Below are positions 16,711-25,192 of a DNA stretch of 64,000 bases, in pieces (position 1 is the stretch's first letter; each line of letters opens with the position of its first letter). The stretch is from contig OZ220699.1 in the NCBI GenBank assembly GCA_965116565.1, positions 3,720,001 to 3,784,000 of the forward strand. Direction: 5' to 3'. Under the pieces are notes generated by a model. The model worked only from the letters and a program-made list of their open reading frames with translations, did not search any database and was not told the DNA's origin. The DNA is from Bin87 sp965116565 (GTDB lineage: Bacteria; Chloroflexota; Dehalococcoidia; Lucifugimonadales; UBA3495). The translations under genes and the position numbers were made by a program.

Positions 16711-17571
16711 TTATTGGGTGGCGGCGCGTTCGACGAATTCGTGGGCGGCAGCGTAGTTCCTGGCCCCGCTGCGCCGTATGGGGGGCACAACGTAGCAATC
16801 CTCGGCGCCGCCGGCACGCAGCCTCTCCCAAACCTCGAGTCCGATGTCGACGCCGGAACGGCCCCCGTCCAGGTCATCCGACACCCACGGCGGCACGGCG
16901 GCGAAGGACACGCCATCCGGTTCCATGAGACCGACGCCGTAGAAAACGGGCACGTCCAACGGGCTGCCCGAGATGCCGGCGCAGGCGTCGGCGAACCGTT
17001 GCACATCCGACGGGTCGAACACGGGCTGAGTGATCAGGAAGTGCGCGCCGGCCTCAACCTTGCGGACTGCAAGGCGCGCCTCATGGTCGATTCCGCGGCC
17101 CAGATCCACGGTGGCTCCGACGCAGAAATCGGTTGGGGCGCGCAGGGAGCGGCCCCGATAGTCGACACCCTGGTTCAGGTTGGATACTGACGCGATGAGT
17201 TCGGTGGCCCGGTAGTCGTTGACGGGCAACGCCAGGTCCTGGGGACCGAGCGGGTCGCCGGCCACCACGATGACATTTTCCAGGCCGAGGGCCTGCGCGC
17301 CCAGCAGCATAGACTCCAACGCCAGGCGGTTCATGTCCCGGGTCGCCAGCGTGAAGATGGGGTCTGCGCCGTGGCGGTCGCGGAGCACGGCTGCCGTGGC
17401 AACGGAGTTGACTCGCACCGCGCGTCCAGGGTTGTAGGCCGCCGATACGAACTGCACGTTGTCCGGCGGCGCGGGCAGGTCTTCAGGCCGGCCGGAACGG
17501 GGCGGCGAGTAATCGCAGATGAAGCAGGTTCGTCCGGTACCCGCGTTGCGGCGGTCAACTACCTTCGCCAT
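16711..17571 (-). CDS. Methylenetetrahydrofolate reductase-like protein
   Basis: The 286-residue protein belongs to the MetF family (FAD-dependent TIM barrel reducing methylene-THF). Key segments are FTLATRDMNRLALESML near residue 75, ENVIVVAGDP near 100, and KVEAGAHFLITQPVFDP near 175. The N-terminus has a FICDYSPPRSG that takes the place of the usual catalytic Glu strand (EFFPP), with Asp-Tyr instead, so activity with the normal substrate is uncertain. Divergent relatives occur in C1 pathways of Chloroflexota and actinobacteria. It follows the MqnA homologue on the same strand after 49 bases. Confidence 0.85.
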   Translation of the reverse strand: MAKVVDRRNAGTGRTCFICDYSPPRSGRPEDLPAPPDNVQFVSAAYNPGRAVRVNSVATAAVLRDRHGADPIFTLATRDMNRLALESMLLGAQALGLENVIVVAGDPLGPQDLALPVNDYRATELIASVSNLNQGVDYRGRSLRAPTDFCVGATVDLGRGIDHEARLAVRKVEAGAHFLITQPVFDPSDVQRFADACAGISGSPLDVPVFYGVGLMEPDGVSFAAVPPWVSDDLDGGRSGVDIGLEVWERLRAGGAEDCYVVPPIRRSGARNYAAAHEFVERAATQ

Positions 17572-17620
17572 CGGTCGATCCGGCGGGCGGGCGCGTGATT
17601 ATTTCGCCGCAACGGACCGG

Positions 17621-18391
17621 CTAACGCCCGAGTTCTTCCCAGTATTCGCGGAAACGCGCGATGGCCTGTTGTTCCGACCGGCCCACGTAGTAGCGGATGC
17701 CCTGGACGTACTCCACCACGTCGCGGGGGAGCATGAGCAGATCATCCCGGGGCTCGTTGAGGTGATAGAGGCCGTCAACGCCTTCCTCAAGGCCGACGTA
17801 AAGCGCGTCTTCCAGGATCGACTTTTCGCGGCTCTCCATGTCCTTCCGCATCACCCACTGGCTGAAGACGAAGGGCAGGTTGGTCCACTGGGTCCACTCG
17901 GTACCGAGGTCGAAGCGATGGGCGAAGCCGCGAGCGCCCCGGCGGCGGCGCAAAGCGCGGTTGCCGATCAGCAGGAATGCGTCGAAAGTTTCGTCGGGCC
18001 TGATGACGTCGCCGGACCGGACCACGAACTCGCCCGGTTCGACGTTGTATTTGCGACGCAAGAGCACGTCCAGCAGGTGTGAGGCGGTCACATCCTCATC
18101 GGATATCCCGATGGTCACGCCGCCCAACTCCTCCATGGGCATTTGCGAATACAGAGCAACGCTGAGCGCACGACTCTGGGTGGAAAAGCAGAACCCGCTG
18201 ATCGGTTCGAAGCGATCTTCGAGGCGAAACACATCGGAAAGATGAGCCGGACCGGCGTCCAGTTCGCCGTTGGCGAGAGCTTCGCCCAGTTCCCGGGGCG
18301 TAGCCTGGCGCAGCTCGAATCCCCGTCGCGCCATGTCAAAGTAGAACGGTTCGGATTCCAGGTACGGCACGCGGCCGACTTTGATGGGCAT
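17621..18391 (-). CDS. mqnA: Menaquinone biosynthesis protein, MqnA-like (chorismate dehydratase family)
   Basis: The 256-residue product matches the MqnA/MqnD periplasmic-binding-like family of the futalosine menaquinone route. Visible features are GRVPYLESEPFY at the N-terminus, ATPRELGEALANGELDAGPA near residue 30, GISDEDVTASHLL near 95, DAFLLIGNRAL near 137 and LGTEWTQWTNLPFVFSQW near 158. These fit MqnA (3-enolpyruvylbenzoate formation) better than MqnD. ATG 18391 aligns with family starts. No other mqn gene is in the window. It may share a transcript with the MetF-like gene. Confidence 0.82.
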   Translation of the reverse strand: MPIKVGRVPYLESEPFYFDMARRGFELRQATPRELGEALANGELDAGPAHLSDVFRLEDRFEPISGFCFSTQSRALSVALYSQMPMEELGGVTIGISDEDVTASHLLDVLLRRKYNVEPGEFVVRSGDVIRPDETFDAFLLIGNRALRRRRGARGFAHRFDLGTEWTQWTNLPFVFSQWVMRKDMESREKSILEDALYVGLEEGVDGLYHLNEPRDDLLMLPRDVVEYVQGIRYYVGRSEQQAIARFREYWEELGR

Positions 18392-18516
18392 GGTTTCGCC
18401 ACCACAGTTTGTTGGGATAATCGGCAAGGACTCGCATCGCGCTGCACTATTCGAGGGGGCGTTGCGACGGTAAGATTGTAGGCCGGGCCGCAAAGACGGT
18501 CAAGAACGGAGTTGAT

Positions 18517-18861
18517 GTGGCCGACGACCAGATCGCTGCCTGGACGGTGGAAACCCTGAATGATACCGTTGCCGATGAACTCCGAGCGTTGCCTCGTGAC
18601 ATTCGGCTGAGGTTTGACTATGTCGTCGGACTGATCAGGTCGGAAGGTCTTGCCAAGGTAGGCATGCCGCACGTGCGGCATTTGGAAGGACCGCTTTGGG
18701 AAATGCGTCTCAGAGGACGGGATAGAATTGCCAGAGCCATTTACGTTACGGTTCGACAGCGACAGGTCGTGATAGTAAGAGCATTTGTTAAGAGAACCCA
18801 GCAGACGCCGCGCCGGGAAATTGCTTTGGCGCTACAAAGGGCACAGGAGATTCTGGGATGA
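18517..18861 (+). CDS. higB: RelE/HigB-type toxin
   Basis: This 114-residue protein resembles phage-derived Gp49-like HigB toxins, ribosome-dependent or free mRNA interferases. Typical are LRALPRDIRLRFDYVV, HVRHLEGPLWEMRLRGRDRIARAIYV and VVIVRAFVKRTQQTPRREI, the last carrying the basic catalytic patch. Start is GTG 18517 with GGAG six bases upstream. Its stop overlaps the antitoxin start in an ATGA arrangement, as expected for the toxin-first HigBA order. It is AT-richer than flanking genes. Confidence 0.88.
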   Translation: MADDQIAAWTVETLNDTVADELRALPRDIRLRFDYVVGLIRSEGLAKVGMPHVRHLEGPLWEMRLRGRDRIARAIYVTVRQRQVVIVRAFVKRTQQTPRREIALALQRAQEILG

Positions 18862-19202
18862 CCGACGTTAGAGAATTGCACCAGGAATGGATGAAGGACG
18901 CGAAATACCGAGCAGAATATGATGCCATGCAGCCGCAGTTTGAGTTGATCAGCGCGCTGATCGGGGCGCGCAGCAATGCCGGAATCGACCAGGACGAGCT
19001 TGCGGAGCGCATGGGGATTCATGTGACGGCGATCATGCGGCTGGAGGGCTGGAAGAGCAACCCGTCGGTCAATACGCTGCGCCGAGTTGCAGAGGCCACC
19101 GGCACCAGACTCAAGATCAGTTTTGTGCCCGATGACATAGATCCACATCCGGCGCCAGACGTATCAGATACCGTAAAAACATACCAAGGACGTACATCGT
19201 GA
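18858..19202 (+). CDS. higA: HigA-type XRE antitoxin
   Basis: The 114-residue antitoxin begins with ELHQEWMKDAKYRAEYDAM, a typical HigA helix, followed by an HTH (IDQDELAERMGIHVTAIMRLE) near residues 45-66. It neutralises the toxin encoded at 18517 and probably represses their shared promoter. The four-base ATGA overlap with the toxin gene implies coupled translation. Its TGA overlaps the GTG of the following peptidase gene, so that gene may be read through from the same transcript. Confidence 0.9.
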   Translation: MTDVRELHQEWMKDAKYRAEYDAMQPQFELISALIGARSNAGIDQDELAERMGIHVTAIMRLEGWKSNPSVNTLRRVAEATGTRLKISFVPDDIDPHPAPDVSDTVKTYQGRTS

Positions 19203-20671
19203 AAAGATGGTTCCGGCTCATTGGCCTCCTTTCCAGCGTTTGTGTAATCATCGTCGTGGCGGCCGCGATACCGGCGGGGCCGGCTGCGGCGCAAGACGCC
19301 GTGACCATCGGCCGGCAGGGGGTTGAAAACCGGTTTCCGGACGGGCTGCGTTTCTTCATAGAAGCCGAGAGCGCGAGCGACATCGACGAGATTCGGGTGT
19401 ACGTGCGCAAGCTCGGGCAGTCCAGCCGGACGACGTACCGGACCGTGGAGTTCGAGCCGGGCACCGCGATATCGGGGGAGGCGCTGTTCCAAAGCAAAAC
19501 ATCCAACGAGTACATACCGACGGGAACCCGGCTGGAGTATCACTTCGACATCCGCACCGCCGACGGAACAACCTTTGAGACTGAGCCGGAAACAATCGTC
19601 TATCTCAACACCAACCTGGACTGGGACTCGAAATCGTCCGGGCTGATCGACGTCTATTACTACCAGTACGACCAGGTGTCAGAGGTGCGGGCCGAAGCGG
19701 TGCTGCAGGTAGCCGCCGAGACCTACGAGTTCATGGGTCCCATACTGGGCGTGGAACTGACCGAACCCATGAGCATCGTGGTGTATTCGAACTATGACCA
19801 CATGCGGGAAGCGCTCAATCCAACGTCACGGGTGGCGGCGAGGCAACTGCGGACGCTGGGCAAGGCCTTCGCGGACGAAAGGACGCTGCTGGTGGACGGC
19901 TCAAGCAACCCGTTCGTCGGGGACAACACGCTGACCACGGCTGCCCACGAATTCACGCATCTACTGGTGGCCGACGCCGCCGGGAGCGCGTACTCCCAAG
20001 TGCACACGTGGTTGAATGAAGGGCTGGCGGTTTACTCGGAGCCGCAATCGGACAACGAGTACGAACGCTACATGAGGAACGCGATCCACAACGATCAGGT
20101 GCCTCCGCTGGCCGGGCTGCGCACCTTCGCCGGCACGCCGAGGGAAACCCTCCAAGCCTACGGGCAGGGTCACGCCGTTGTGAAGTACATGCTGGCCGCG
20201 TACGATCCGGGCTTGATGAAGGAATTGTTCGCCAATCTGCGCACCACCTATAACTTCGAGAAATCACTGGTGGCAACTTACGGTGTGACGGTGCCGGAGT
20301 TGGACAATGAGTGGCGAGAGAGTGTGGGGCTGGCTCCGCGGGACCTGTCGACACCGCCGCCGCCGCCGTTGCAGGTGCTGCCCACGCGCCGGGGGCAGGC
20401 CGAGAGCGCGGCGCCGGCGCCCACGGAGCCGGCTCCCGTCGCCGCGCCCCAGGAATCCACTCGCCCGCCTTCGCCGACCGCGGCGCCTGAACCGACCGAC
20501 ACGCCGGCGCCGGCTCAGGCGCCTCAGACGGGCGGCGGCTGTGGAGCGGCCCCTGCGCGATCGGATAGCGTTTCGGCGGAGCTGGCATCGTTGGCGTTGC
20601 TGGCCGCGCCGGCGGGGTTGGTTGCGTTGGCCGCAGTCCGGAGACGCCGGCGGGATAACGGCGACGAATAA
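19199..20671 (+). CDS. Exported, membrane-anchored metallopeptidase (MA-like, HExxH)
   Basis: The 490-residue protein has an N-terminal signal peptide (LIGLLSSVCVIIVVAA, ending near PAAAQ). Its zinc motif is H250-E251-F-T-H254 followed by WLNEGLAVYSE, giving the gluzincin third-ligand Glu. Residues 385-455 are a Pro/Ala/Thr-rich linker, and a C-terminal hydrophobic helix with an RRRRR stop-transfer tail follows. It is likely an extracellular peptidase tethered to the membrane. Start GTG 19199 overlaps the higA stop; AAGGA lies nine bases upstream. Confidence 0.83.
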   Translation: MKRWFRLIGLLSSVCVIIVVAAAIPAGPAAAQDAVTIGRQGVENRFPDGLRFFIEAESASDIDEIRVYVRKLGQSSRTTYRTVEFEPGTAISGEALFQSKTSNEYIPTGTRLEYHFDIRTADGTTFETEPETIVYLNTNLDWDSKSSGLIDVYYYQYDQVSEVRAEAVLQVAAETYEFMGPILGVELTEPMSIVVYSNYDHMREALNPTSRVAARQLRTLGKAFADERTLLVDGSSNPFVGDNTLTTAAHEFTHLLVADAAGSAYSQVHTWLNEGLAVYSEPQSDNEYERYMRNAIHNDQVPPLAGLRTFAGTPRETLQAYGQGHAVVKYMLAAYDPGLMKELFANLRTTYNFEKSLVATYGVTVPELDNEWRESVGLAPRDLSTPPPPPLQVLPTRRGQAESAAPAPTEPAPVAAPQESTRPPSPTAAPEPTDTPAPAQAPQTGGGCGAAPARSDSVSAELASLALLAAPAGLVALAAVRRRRRDNGDE

Positions 20672-20746
20672 GCCGTCCTTGCACGTACAATGACATCCGC
20701 GCCGCCGGCACACGAGGTGGCGTCAACAAAACCTGGAGGAATTGCA

Positions 20747-21727
20747 ATGCGCGCAGTCTGGTACGAGGAAAACGGGGACGCTTCGGTGTTGCAGTTCGGC
20801 GAAATGGCCGATCCTGAGCCGGGTCCGGGTGAGGTGCGCGTTCGCGTGGCGACATCCGGCGTGAATCCGTCGGACTGGAAACGACGGCAAAATGCCGGCC
20901 CGGGCACAGCCTTCCCGCGCGTTATCCCCAACCAGGACGGAGCGGGGATAATCGACCAGGTGGGCGCGGGCGTGCCGGAGTCCCGCATCGGCGAGCGCGT
21001 TTGGCTCTACCAGTCGCAGTTCGGGCGGCCGTTTGGCACCGCCGCGGAGTACACGGTGCAGCCCTCCGACCGGGCAGTGCGGATGCCGGACAACGCGGAC
21101 TTCGCCCTGGGGGCCGGTCTCGGCGTGCCGGCGCTGACGGCGCACCGGTGCGTGTTCGCCGACGGGCCCGTTGCGGGCAAGACGGTGCTGGTCCCCGGCG
21201 GCGCGGGAGCGGTGGGCAACATGGCGTTGCAGATGGCGCGGGTCGGCGGCGCGGCCAACATCATCAGCACGGTGAGCGGAGACGCCAAGGCGGAGATCGC
21301 GCGGGAGGCAGGAGCGCACCACACCGTGAACTACAGGTCGGAAGACACGGCGGCGCGGATACTGGAACTCACGGGAGGCGAGGGGGTTGACCTGATCGTG
21401 GAGGTGGACTACTCGGGCAACTTCGCGGTCAGCCAGCGGATCATCAAGCGGAGCGGCAGCATCGCCATCTACGCAGCCGGCGATGGGGCGGCTCCCCCGT
21501 TCCAGTTTCCGGTGAGCAACGTGAACGTGCGCCACGTGCTGGTGTACGACATGCCGGAGGAGGCGAAGGCCGTTGGGGTGGAGGACACGAACCGCTGGCT
21601 GGCCTCGGGCGAACTGGTGGGGATGGACGGGCCGCACTTTCCGCTGGAGGATACTGCCGGCGCACACGAGGCCGTGCGGGCGGCGACTGTGGGGAAGGTG
21701 GTTATTGATGTGAGCGACGGCGGGTGA
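20747..21727 (+). CDS. NADPH:quinone reductase-like (zinc-independent MDR family) oxidoreductase
   Basis: The 326-residue protein matches medium-chain reductases of the quinone oxidoreductase type. The N-terminal MRAVWYEENGDASVLQ, the SGVNPSDWKRR segment and the Rossmann motif VLVPGGAGAVGNMALQMA near residue 145 are diagnostic. No structural or catalytic zinc Cys cluster is seen. GGAGG precedes ATG 20747. It probably reduces quinones or enones with NADPH. It is a single gene between the peptidase and the Abi gene. Confidence 0.9.
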   Translation: MRAVWYEENGDASVLQFGEMADPEPGPGEVRVRVATSGVNPSDWKRRQNAGPGTAFPRVIPNQDGAGIIDQVGAGVPESRIGERVWLYQSQFGRPFGTAAEYTVQPSDRAVRMPDNADFALGAGLGVPALTAHRCVFADGPVAGKTVLVPGGAGAVGNMALQMARVGGAANIISTVSGDAKAEIAREAGAHHTVNYRSEDTAARILELTGGEGVDLIVEVDYSGNFAVSQRIIKRSGSIAIYAAGDGAAPPFQFPVSNVNVRHVLVYDMPEEAKAVGVEDTNRWLASGELVGMDGPHFPLEDTAGAHEAVRAATVGKVVIDVSDGG

Positions 21728-21739
21728 CCGGCTACCGAG

Positions 21740-22645
21740 TTAAGTAGCCCAGAGCGGATGCTTACGCCAGTTCGCGGGAAAGCCCATGGCAGCCGCAGGA
21801 ATTTCAGGATAGGAGCCAAAAAGCGCGAAAACGCGCTGCGTCCAGTCGTTGCCCGGATGTATCCGGTCCAGCCAGTAGCGGCATATGGTGAGCAGAATGC
21901 CCATCCGGTTATTCGGCCATTTAGGGGAATGCCAATCCGGGAATTTTTTGCGTTGTGGGATTTTTACACGTGATCTATTGAATTGCCGGTCCCAAATGCG
22001 TTGGTTGTGAGCGCATTTGTTACGCACGTCTCGCAAGCCAATCAACCAAGATTCCACCACCCTGTCTGGCTGCCCGACAGTGTTTGCAGTGGTCTTTTGA
22101 ATATCGGAATCGACGCCCTGGAAAAACGATAGCACTGTGCCGAAGTCCATATACTCGGCGATCTCAAAAATTGAGAACGTAGGCTGAGCGTTGGGTAAGC
22201 CTGCCGTAGAACCTGGGATAGCGTTCGCACGGTCTTTCCCCGCTCGGTCTGTGGCTTCGTTGATTTTATCTTTCCACCAAGCAAACTCTTTCCCTTTGGA
22301 GGAGAAGTTTGGAAAGTTTGCCTGATCAAGGTAATCAAAACAGCCATGCTTATTCGCAAAACGGTAGGATAGTTGAGTTCTCACCTGCACTTCAATATCC
22401 TCAATCGCTTCAAAGCATAGGCACCGCAAACGCTTATCGAATTCCCAGAGCCGCAGTACTGCTTCCAGAGTCGTACCGGGGAGATAATTACTGCCGGATA
22501 GGAAATATTCTGCATAGGTGGTGAGCTTGAGTTCTCCCATTGCCTGCAACCGCCGTACTAACGCGGTCTTGTTGGCCTGGATCCCGTCTGATATCAGCCG
22601 TTCCGCAACCTGCTCAAGGGAAAGAGACGAAGCAATGGGGACCAT
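21740..22645 (-). CDS. Abi family (Abi_2/AbiF-like) HEPN toxin
   Basis: The 301-residue protein matches the abortive-infection Abi_2 group. The N-terminal region has an HTH-like LSLEQVAERLISDGI, then RLWEFDKRLRCLCFEAIEDIEVQVRTQ is the typical family helix. A HEPN RNase motif R208-N209-K-C-A-H213 follows in RDVRNKCAHNQRIWD. Members act as RNases that arrest phage-infected cells; related AbiF proteins are held inactive by a neighbouring small RNA. A structured region with terminator-like T-run lies between its start and 22720. AT-rich composition suggests recent acquisition. Confidence 0.85.
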   Translation of the reverse strand: MVPIASSLSLEQVAERLISDGIQANKTALVRRLQAMGELKLTTYAEYFLSGSNYLPGTTLEAVLRLWEFDKRLRCLCFEAIEDIEVQVRTQLSYRFANKHGCFDYLDQANFPNFSSKGKEFAWWKDKINEATDRAGKDRANAIPGSTAGLPNAQPTFSIFEIAEYMDFGTVLSFFQGVDSDIQKTTANTVGQPDRVVESWLIGLRDVRNKCAHNQRIWDRQFNRSRVKIPQRKKFPDWHSPKWPNNRMGILLTICRYWLDRIHPGNDWTQRVFALFGSYPEIPAAAMGFPANWRKHPLWAT

Positions 22646-22654
22646 GAGCTACCC

Positions 22655-22720
22655 GAAAAAATACCCGCCGAAGTAAGCTGCATCCTCCATACGGAGGCGA
22701 GAAGCCCGGCGGGTCTTGGT
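22655..22720 (-). ncRNA. Candidate small RNA upstream of the Abi gene
   Basis: On the minus strand, ACCCGCCG (22707-22714) pairs with CGGCGGGT (22663-22670), enclosing CCTCC-GTAT-GGAGG (22684-22697). A T-rich run (ATTTTTT, about 22655-22661) follows, like an intrinsic terminator. A promoter-like pair lies just upstream at 22727-22756. The element ends about 10 bases before the Abi start codon. RNA antitoxins placed this way accompany type III systems and AbiF-like genes; the transcript itself is inferred. Confidence 0.4.
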
Positions 22721-22726
22721 GTGAAT

Positions 22727-22756
22727 ATGCTATCACGTTGTCAAGCGAGACGTCAA
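22727..22756 (-). promoter_or_regulatory. Candidate promoter for the Abi upstream RNA
   Basis: Reading the minus strand, TTGACG (22751-22756) and TAGCAT (22727-22732) are separated by 18 bases. They match the sigma-70 consensus at five and four of six positions. It overlaps the stop region of the upstream gene. Confidence 0.45.
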
Positions 22757-23229
22757 ACCTTTCGCCGTCCCTCATACCGCGCGGGGCGCTCGATCATGGC
22801 GCGTTCCAGGGCCACTTTGAGGCGTTCGCTGAAGAATCGGCTGGTGGAGGAGACTATGCGGTGCTCCTGGCGATCCTCCCGGTTGGTGGGCAAGGTCACG
22901 ATGACGTGGTAGACCTTGAACTTGTTGGAGCGGATGCGGTTGCTCCACCAGGTGACTGCGACGGCCACCAGCACCACGAAGATGCCCATGGTCAGCCACG
23001 CGCCGGCGAAGCCACCGATCGCCGCGACGGCAATGCCGATGATGCCACCCCCGCCGACGGTGCGCCACCAGCGGATGGGAGGACGGTCCACTTCCTCCTC
23101 GACGATCTCCATGTCGACGGAAAGAATGTCCTCGATGCGATATTCCTTGCCCTGCGGCTCCACGAACCGCTCGTAGGTGACCAGCGCGCCGTGCTCCTTG
23201 AACAGCACCCGATCCTTGGATACCGCCAT
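22753..23229 (-). CDS. Membrane protein, DUF6232-like
   Basis: The 158-residue protein has a soluble N-terminal part (KDRVLFKEHGALVTYERFV), two adjacent hydrophobic helices at about residues 56-95 (WRTVGGGGIIGIAVAAIGG and a second), and a basic C-terminal part. The strand-rich termini around a transmembrane hairpin resemble DUF6232 proteins, but similarity is weak. AGGAG precedes ATG 23229. It lies downstream of the SDR gene on the same strand. No function can be assigned. Confidence 0.6.
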   Translation of the reverse strand: MAVSKDRVLFKEHGALVTYERFVEPQGKEYRIEDILSVDMEIVEEEVDRPPIRWWRTVGGGGIIGIAVAAIGGFAGAWLTMGIFVVLVAVAVTWWSNRIRSNKFKVYHVIVTLPTNREDRQEHRIVSSTSRFFSERLKVALERAMIERPARYEGRRKV

Positions 23230-23283
23230 GATGCGCTCCTGTCCGTGGGCTAGGGTGAACCGGGGCGGGGTCCGGCCGGCAAC

Positions 23284-24054
23284 TTACTGTGCCGTGGTGC
23301 CGCCGTCGATGACCAGCTCGGAGCCGGTCATGAAAGAGGACTCGTCGGACGCGAGGAACACGATGCCATAGGCGATGTCGTCGGCGTTACCGACGCGGCC
23401 GATGGGAATGCGCTCGTTGATCCAGGCGAAGTGGCGTTCGTTATCGTAGCTGCGGGTGGTGAGAGGCGTATGGCAATAGCCGGGGTGGATGGAGTTGACG
23501 CGGATGCCGTCGCCGGCGTACTGCATGGCCGCGGACTTGGTGAGCAGACGGATTGCGCCCTTGGCGGCGTGGTAGGCGGTGGACGTGGGACTGCCCACGA
23601 GCCCATAGATTGATGAGATGTTGACGATGGAACCGCCGCCGGTTTTCAGCATCTCGGGCACGCCGTGCTTGATGCCGAGGAACGTGCCCTTGGCGTGGAC
23701 GTCGATCTGGCCGTCCCAGGCGTCCTCGGTGGTCTCCTCAACGGTGTAGCGAGCGCCGGTGCCGGCGTTGTTGACCAGGACGTTCAGGGCGCCGTAGGCC
23801 GATACGGTGGCAGCGACGGCGTCGATCCAGTCCTGCTCGCTGGTAACGTCGAGCTTGACGAAGATGGCATCGCCACCGGCGGCGCGAATCTGCTCGGCGG
23901 TGCGCTCGCCGTTCTCGGTGTTGATGTCGCCCAGAACCACCCTGGCGCCTTCGTTGCAGAACATGCGGGCCGCCGCGCCGCCGAAGCCCATCAGTTCGCC
24001 CTCAACCCCGCTGGCCGCTCCGCTGATGAGCGCGACCTTGCCTTCCAACCGCAT
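23284..24054 (-). CDS. Short-chain dehydrogenase/reductase with extended glycine loop
   Basis: The 256-residue SDR shows NNAGTG near residue 91, catalytic Ser in NISSIYG near 141 and YHAAKGA near 156, plus LVIDGGTTAQ at the end. The nucleotide-binding loop is unusual: ISGAASG is followed by VEGELMGFGG before AAARMF, an insertion of about eight residues in the T-G-x-x-x-G-x-G motif. D in VVLGDINTE suggests NAD preference. It follows 23284-24054 neighbours of no clear pathway. The substrate is unknown. Confidence 0.9.
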   Translation of the reverse strand: MRLEGKVALISGAASGVEGELMGFGGAAARMFCNEGARVVLGDINTENGERTAEQIRAAGGDAIFVKLDVTSEQDWIDAVAATVSAYGALNVLVNNAGTGARYTVEETTEDAWDGQIDVHAKGTFLGIKHGVPEMLKTGGGSIVNISSIYGLVGSPTSTAYHAAKGAIRLLTKSAAMQYAGDGIRVNSIHPGYCHTPLTTRSYDNERHFAWINERIPIGRVGNADDIAYGIVFLASDESSFMTGSELVIDGGTTAQ

Positions 24055-24112
24055 GTGAGACCTCCTGTGCCGATGCCAGACTTGACCGTCGGCAGCATTA
24101 TAGCAAGCGAGA

Positions 24113-24889
24113 TCAGTTTTCCGTGGGCCGATCGTTCAATTGGGCTTCCAAGTTGAGTATCCGCTGCTGCATGGCGACCCGCTCGGCTTCGTGGGCGACC
24201 CGCTCGGCTTCGTGGGCGGCCCGGGCAGCTTCGTGGGCGGCCCTTTCCTGTCGCCAGTTCTCCAGGTAGGCGCCGGCCGCCGGGTCGTAGAAGCGTGGCC
24301 AGCCGTCGTCCCAAGCCAGGTACAGCTGCATCAGGTCGCTGTAGCCTTTGAGGATGCCGTCGGGCTCGGTGGTCAGTTCAACCGGGAGGTACACGCCGTC
24401 GCGCAGGACGCCGCCCCACAGGGGCTCGCCGTGATGCTCGCCGCCGCTGGGGTCGAAGCGCCAGTATTCTGCGATGCCGATGTCGGCATACACGCGGGTC
24501 TTGGCGACGGTGTCCTCCGAGCCGGTGCTTTCGGAGCCCACCTCCAGCGCGAGATCGGGCGGCTTGCCGGCCTCCCAGGGCAGGTACAGCTTGCGACGGC
24601 GGATGGCGGCTTGGTCAACTCCGAAGGCCAGGTAGATATCGGGCTGGCGGCGCACGTTGAGATTCGACGGGTCATGGCAGAGGATGGTGTTGCTGCTGAC
24701 GAAGACATCCGGACGCTGCCAGAAGTCGGCGAAGCGACTGGCAAGGATGTTAAGGATCTCGTTGACGACGAATTCCTGCTCCATGGCGTCAGGCATGGGC
24801 TCCGGTTCGTCCGGGTTGTATTCCAGCGCGGCGTAGTCGATTTCGCCACGCTTTATGTAAGGCAACATCCCGGTTCCGATGGCGGTCAT
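24113..24889 (-). CDS. Uma2 family putative nuclease with heptad-repeat tail
   Basis: The 258-residue protein is a second Uma2 (DUF820) member. EFVVNEILNILASRFADFW is the N-terminal helix, VRRQPDIYLAF and KPPDLALEVGSESTGSED hold the acidic active-site residues, and YADIGIAEYWRFDPSGGEHHG is the second signature. The C-terminus repeats AHEAERV/AHEAARA heptads and probably forms a coiled coil for oligomerisation. It is paralogous in fold to 4511-5242. No partner gene is adjacent. Confidence 0.88.
   Translation of the reverse strand: MTAIGTGMLPYIKRGEIDYAALEYNPDEPEPMPDAMEQEFVVNEILNILASRFADFWQRPDVFVSSNTILCHDPSNLNVRRQPDIYLAFGVDQAAIRRRKLYLPWEAGKPPDLALEVGSESTGSEDTVAKTRVYADIGIAEYWRFDPSGGEHHGEPLWGGVLRDGVYLPVELTTEPDGILKGYSDLMQLYLAWDDGWPRFYDPAAGAYLENWRQERAAHEAARAAHEAERVAHEAERVAMQQRILNLEAQLNDRPTEN
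24174..24236. repeat. Three tandem 21-bp coding repeats in the Uma2 tail
   Basis: Units at 24174-24194 and 24195-24215 are identical; the unit at 24216-24236 differs at a few positions. Each encodes one seven-residue coiled-coil heptad on the minus strand. Confidence 0.85.
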
Positions 24890-25132
24890 GGTGCAACCTC
24901 GTCATTTCCGGCGCGGTGGGCCCAAATGCGACGTTCGTTGTGCGGGTCGGAGGATACGGCATCTCCGCCACACCGACGTCCCAAAGTCCATGATTCTATT
25001 GAACAATGCAATAGTTGTGAAAACAGGGTCTTGAAAACTGCGGCAAGGATCTCGGCTGAAATGGTTCGCCGTATCCGGCATTGTATCAGTCAGCCCCATC
25101 CGAGCGGGTCTCGAGGGCTTGCGGGAGGGGAG

Positions 25133-25138
25133 TATAAT
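25133..25138 (+). promoter_or_regulatory. -10 element upstream of the MBL hydrolase
   Basis: A perfect TATAAT lies 54 bases before the ATG at 25193. No good -35 is seen at the usual distance, so this is a partial promoter call. Confidence 0.4.
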
Positions 25139-25192
25139 GCTGCCTCGGGGTCCCCTGACACGAGCGAGGGATTCCAGAGGAGGAACGTCCAG

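Noticed and set aside
24140..25192. Upstream extension of the MBL hydrolase reading frame
   Set aside because: It runs antisense to the Uma2 gene and lacks homology; the AGAGGAGG-supported ATG at 25193 is the natural start.
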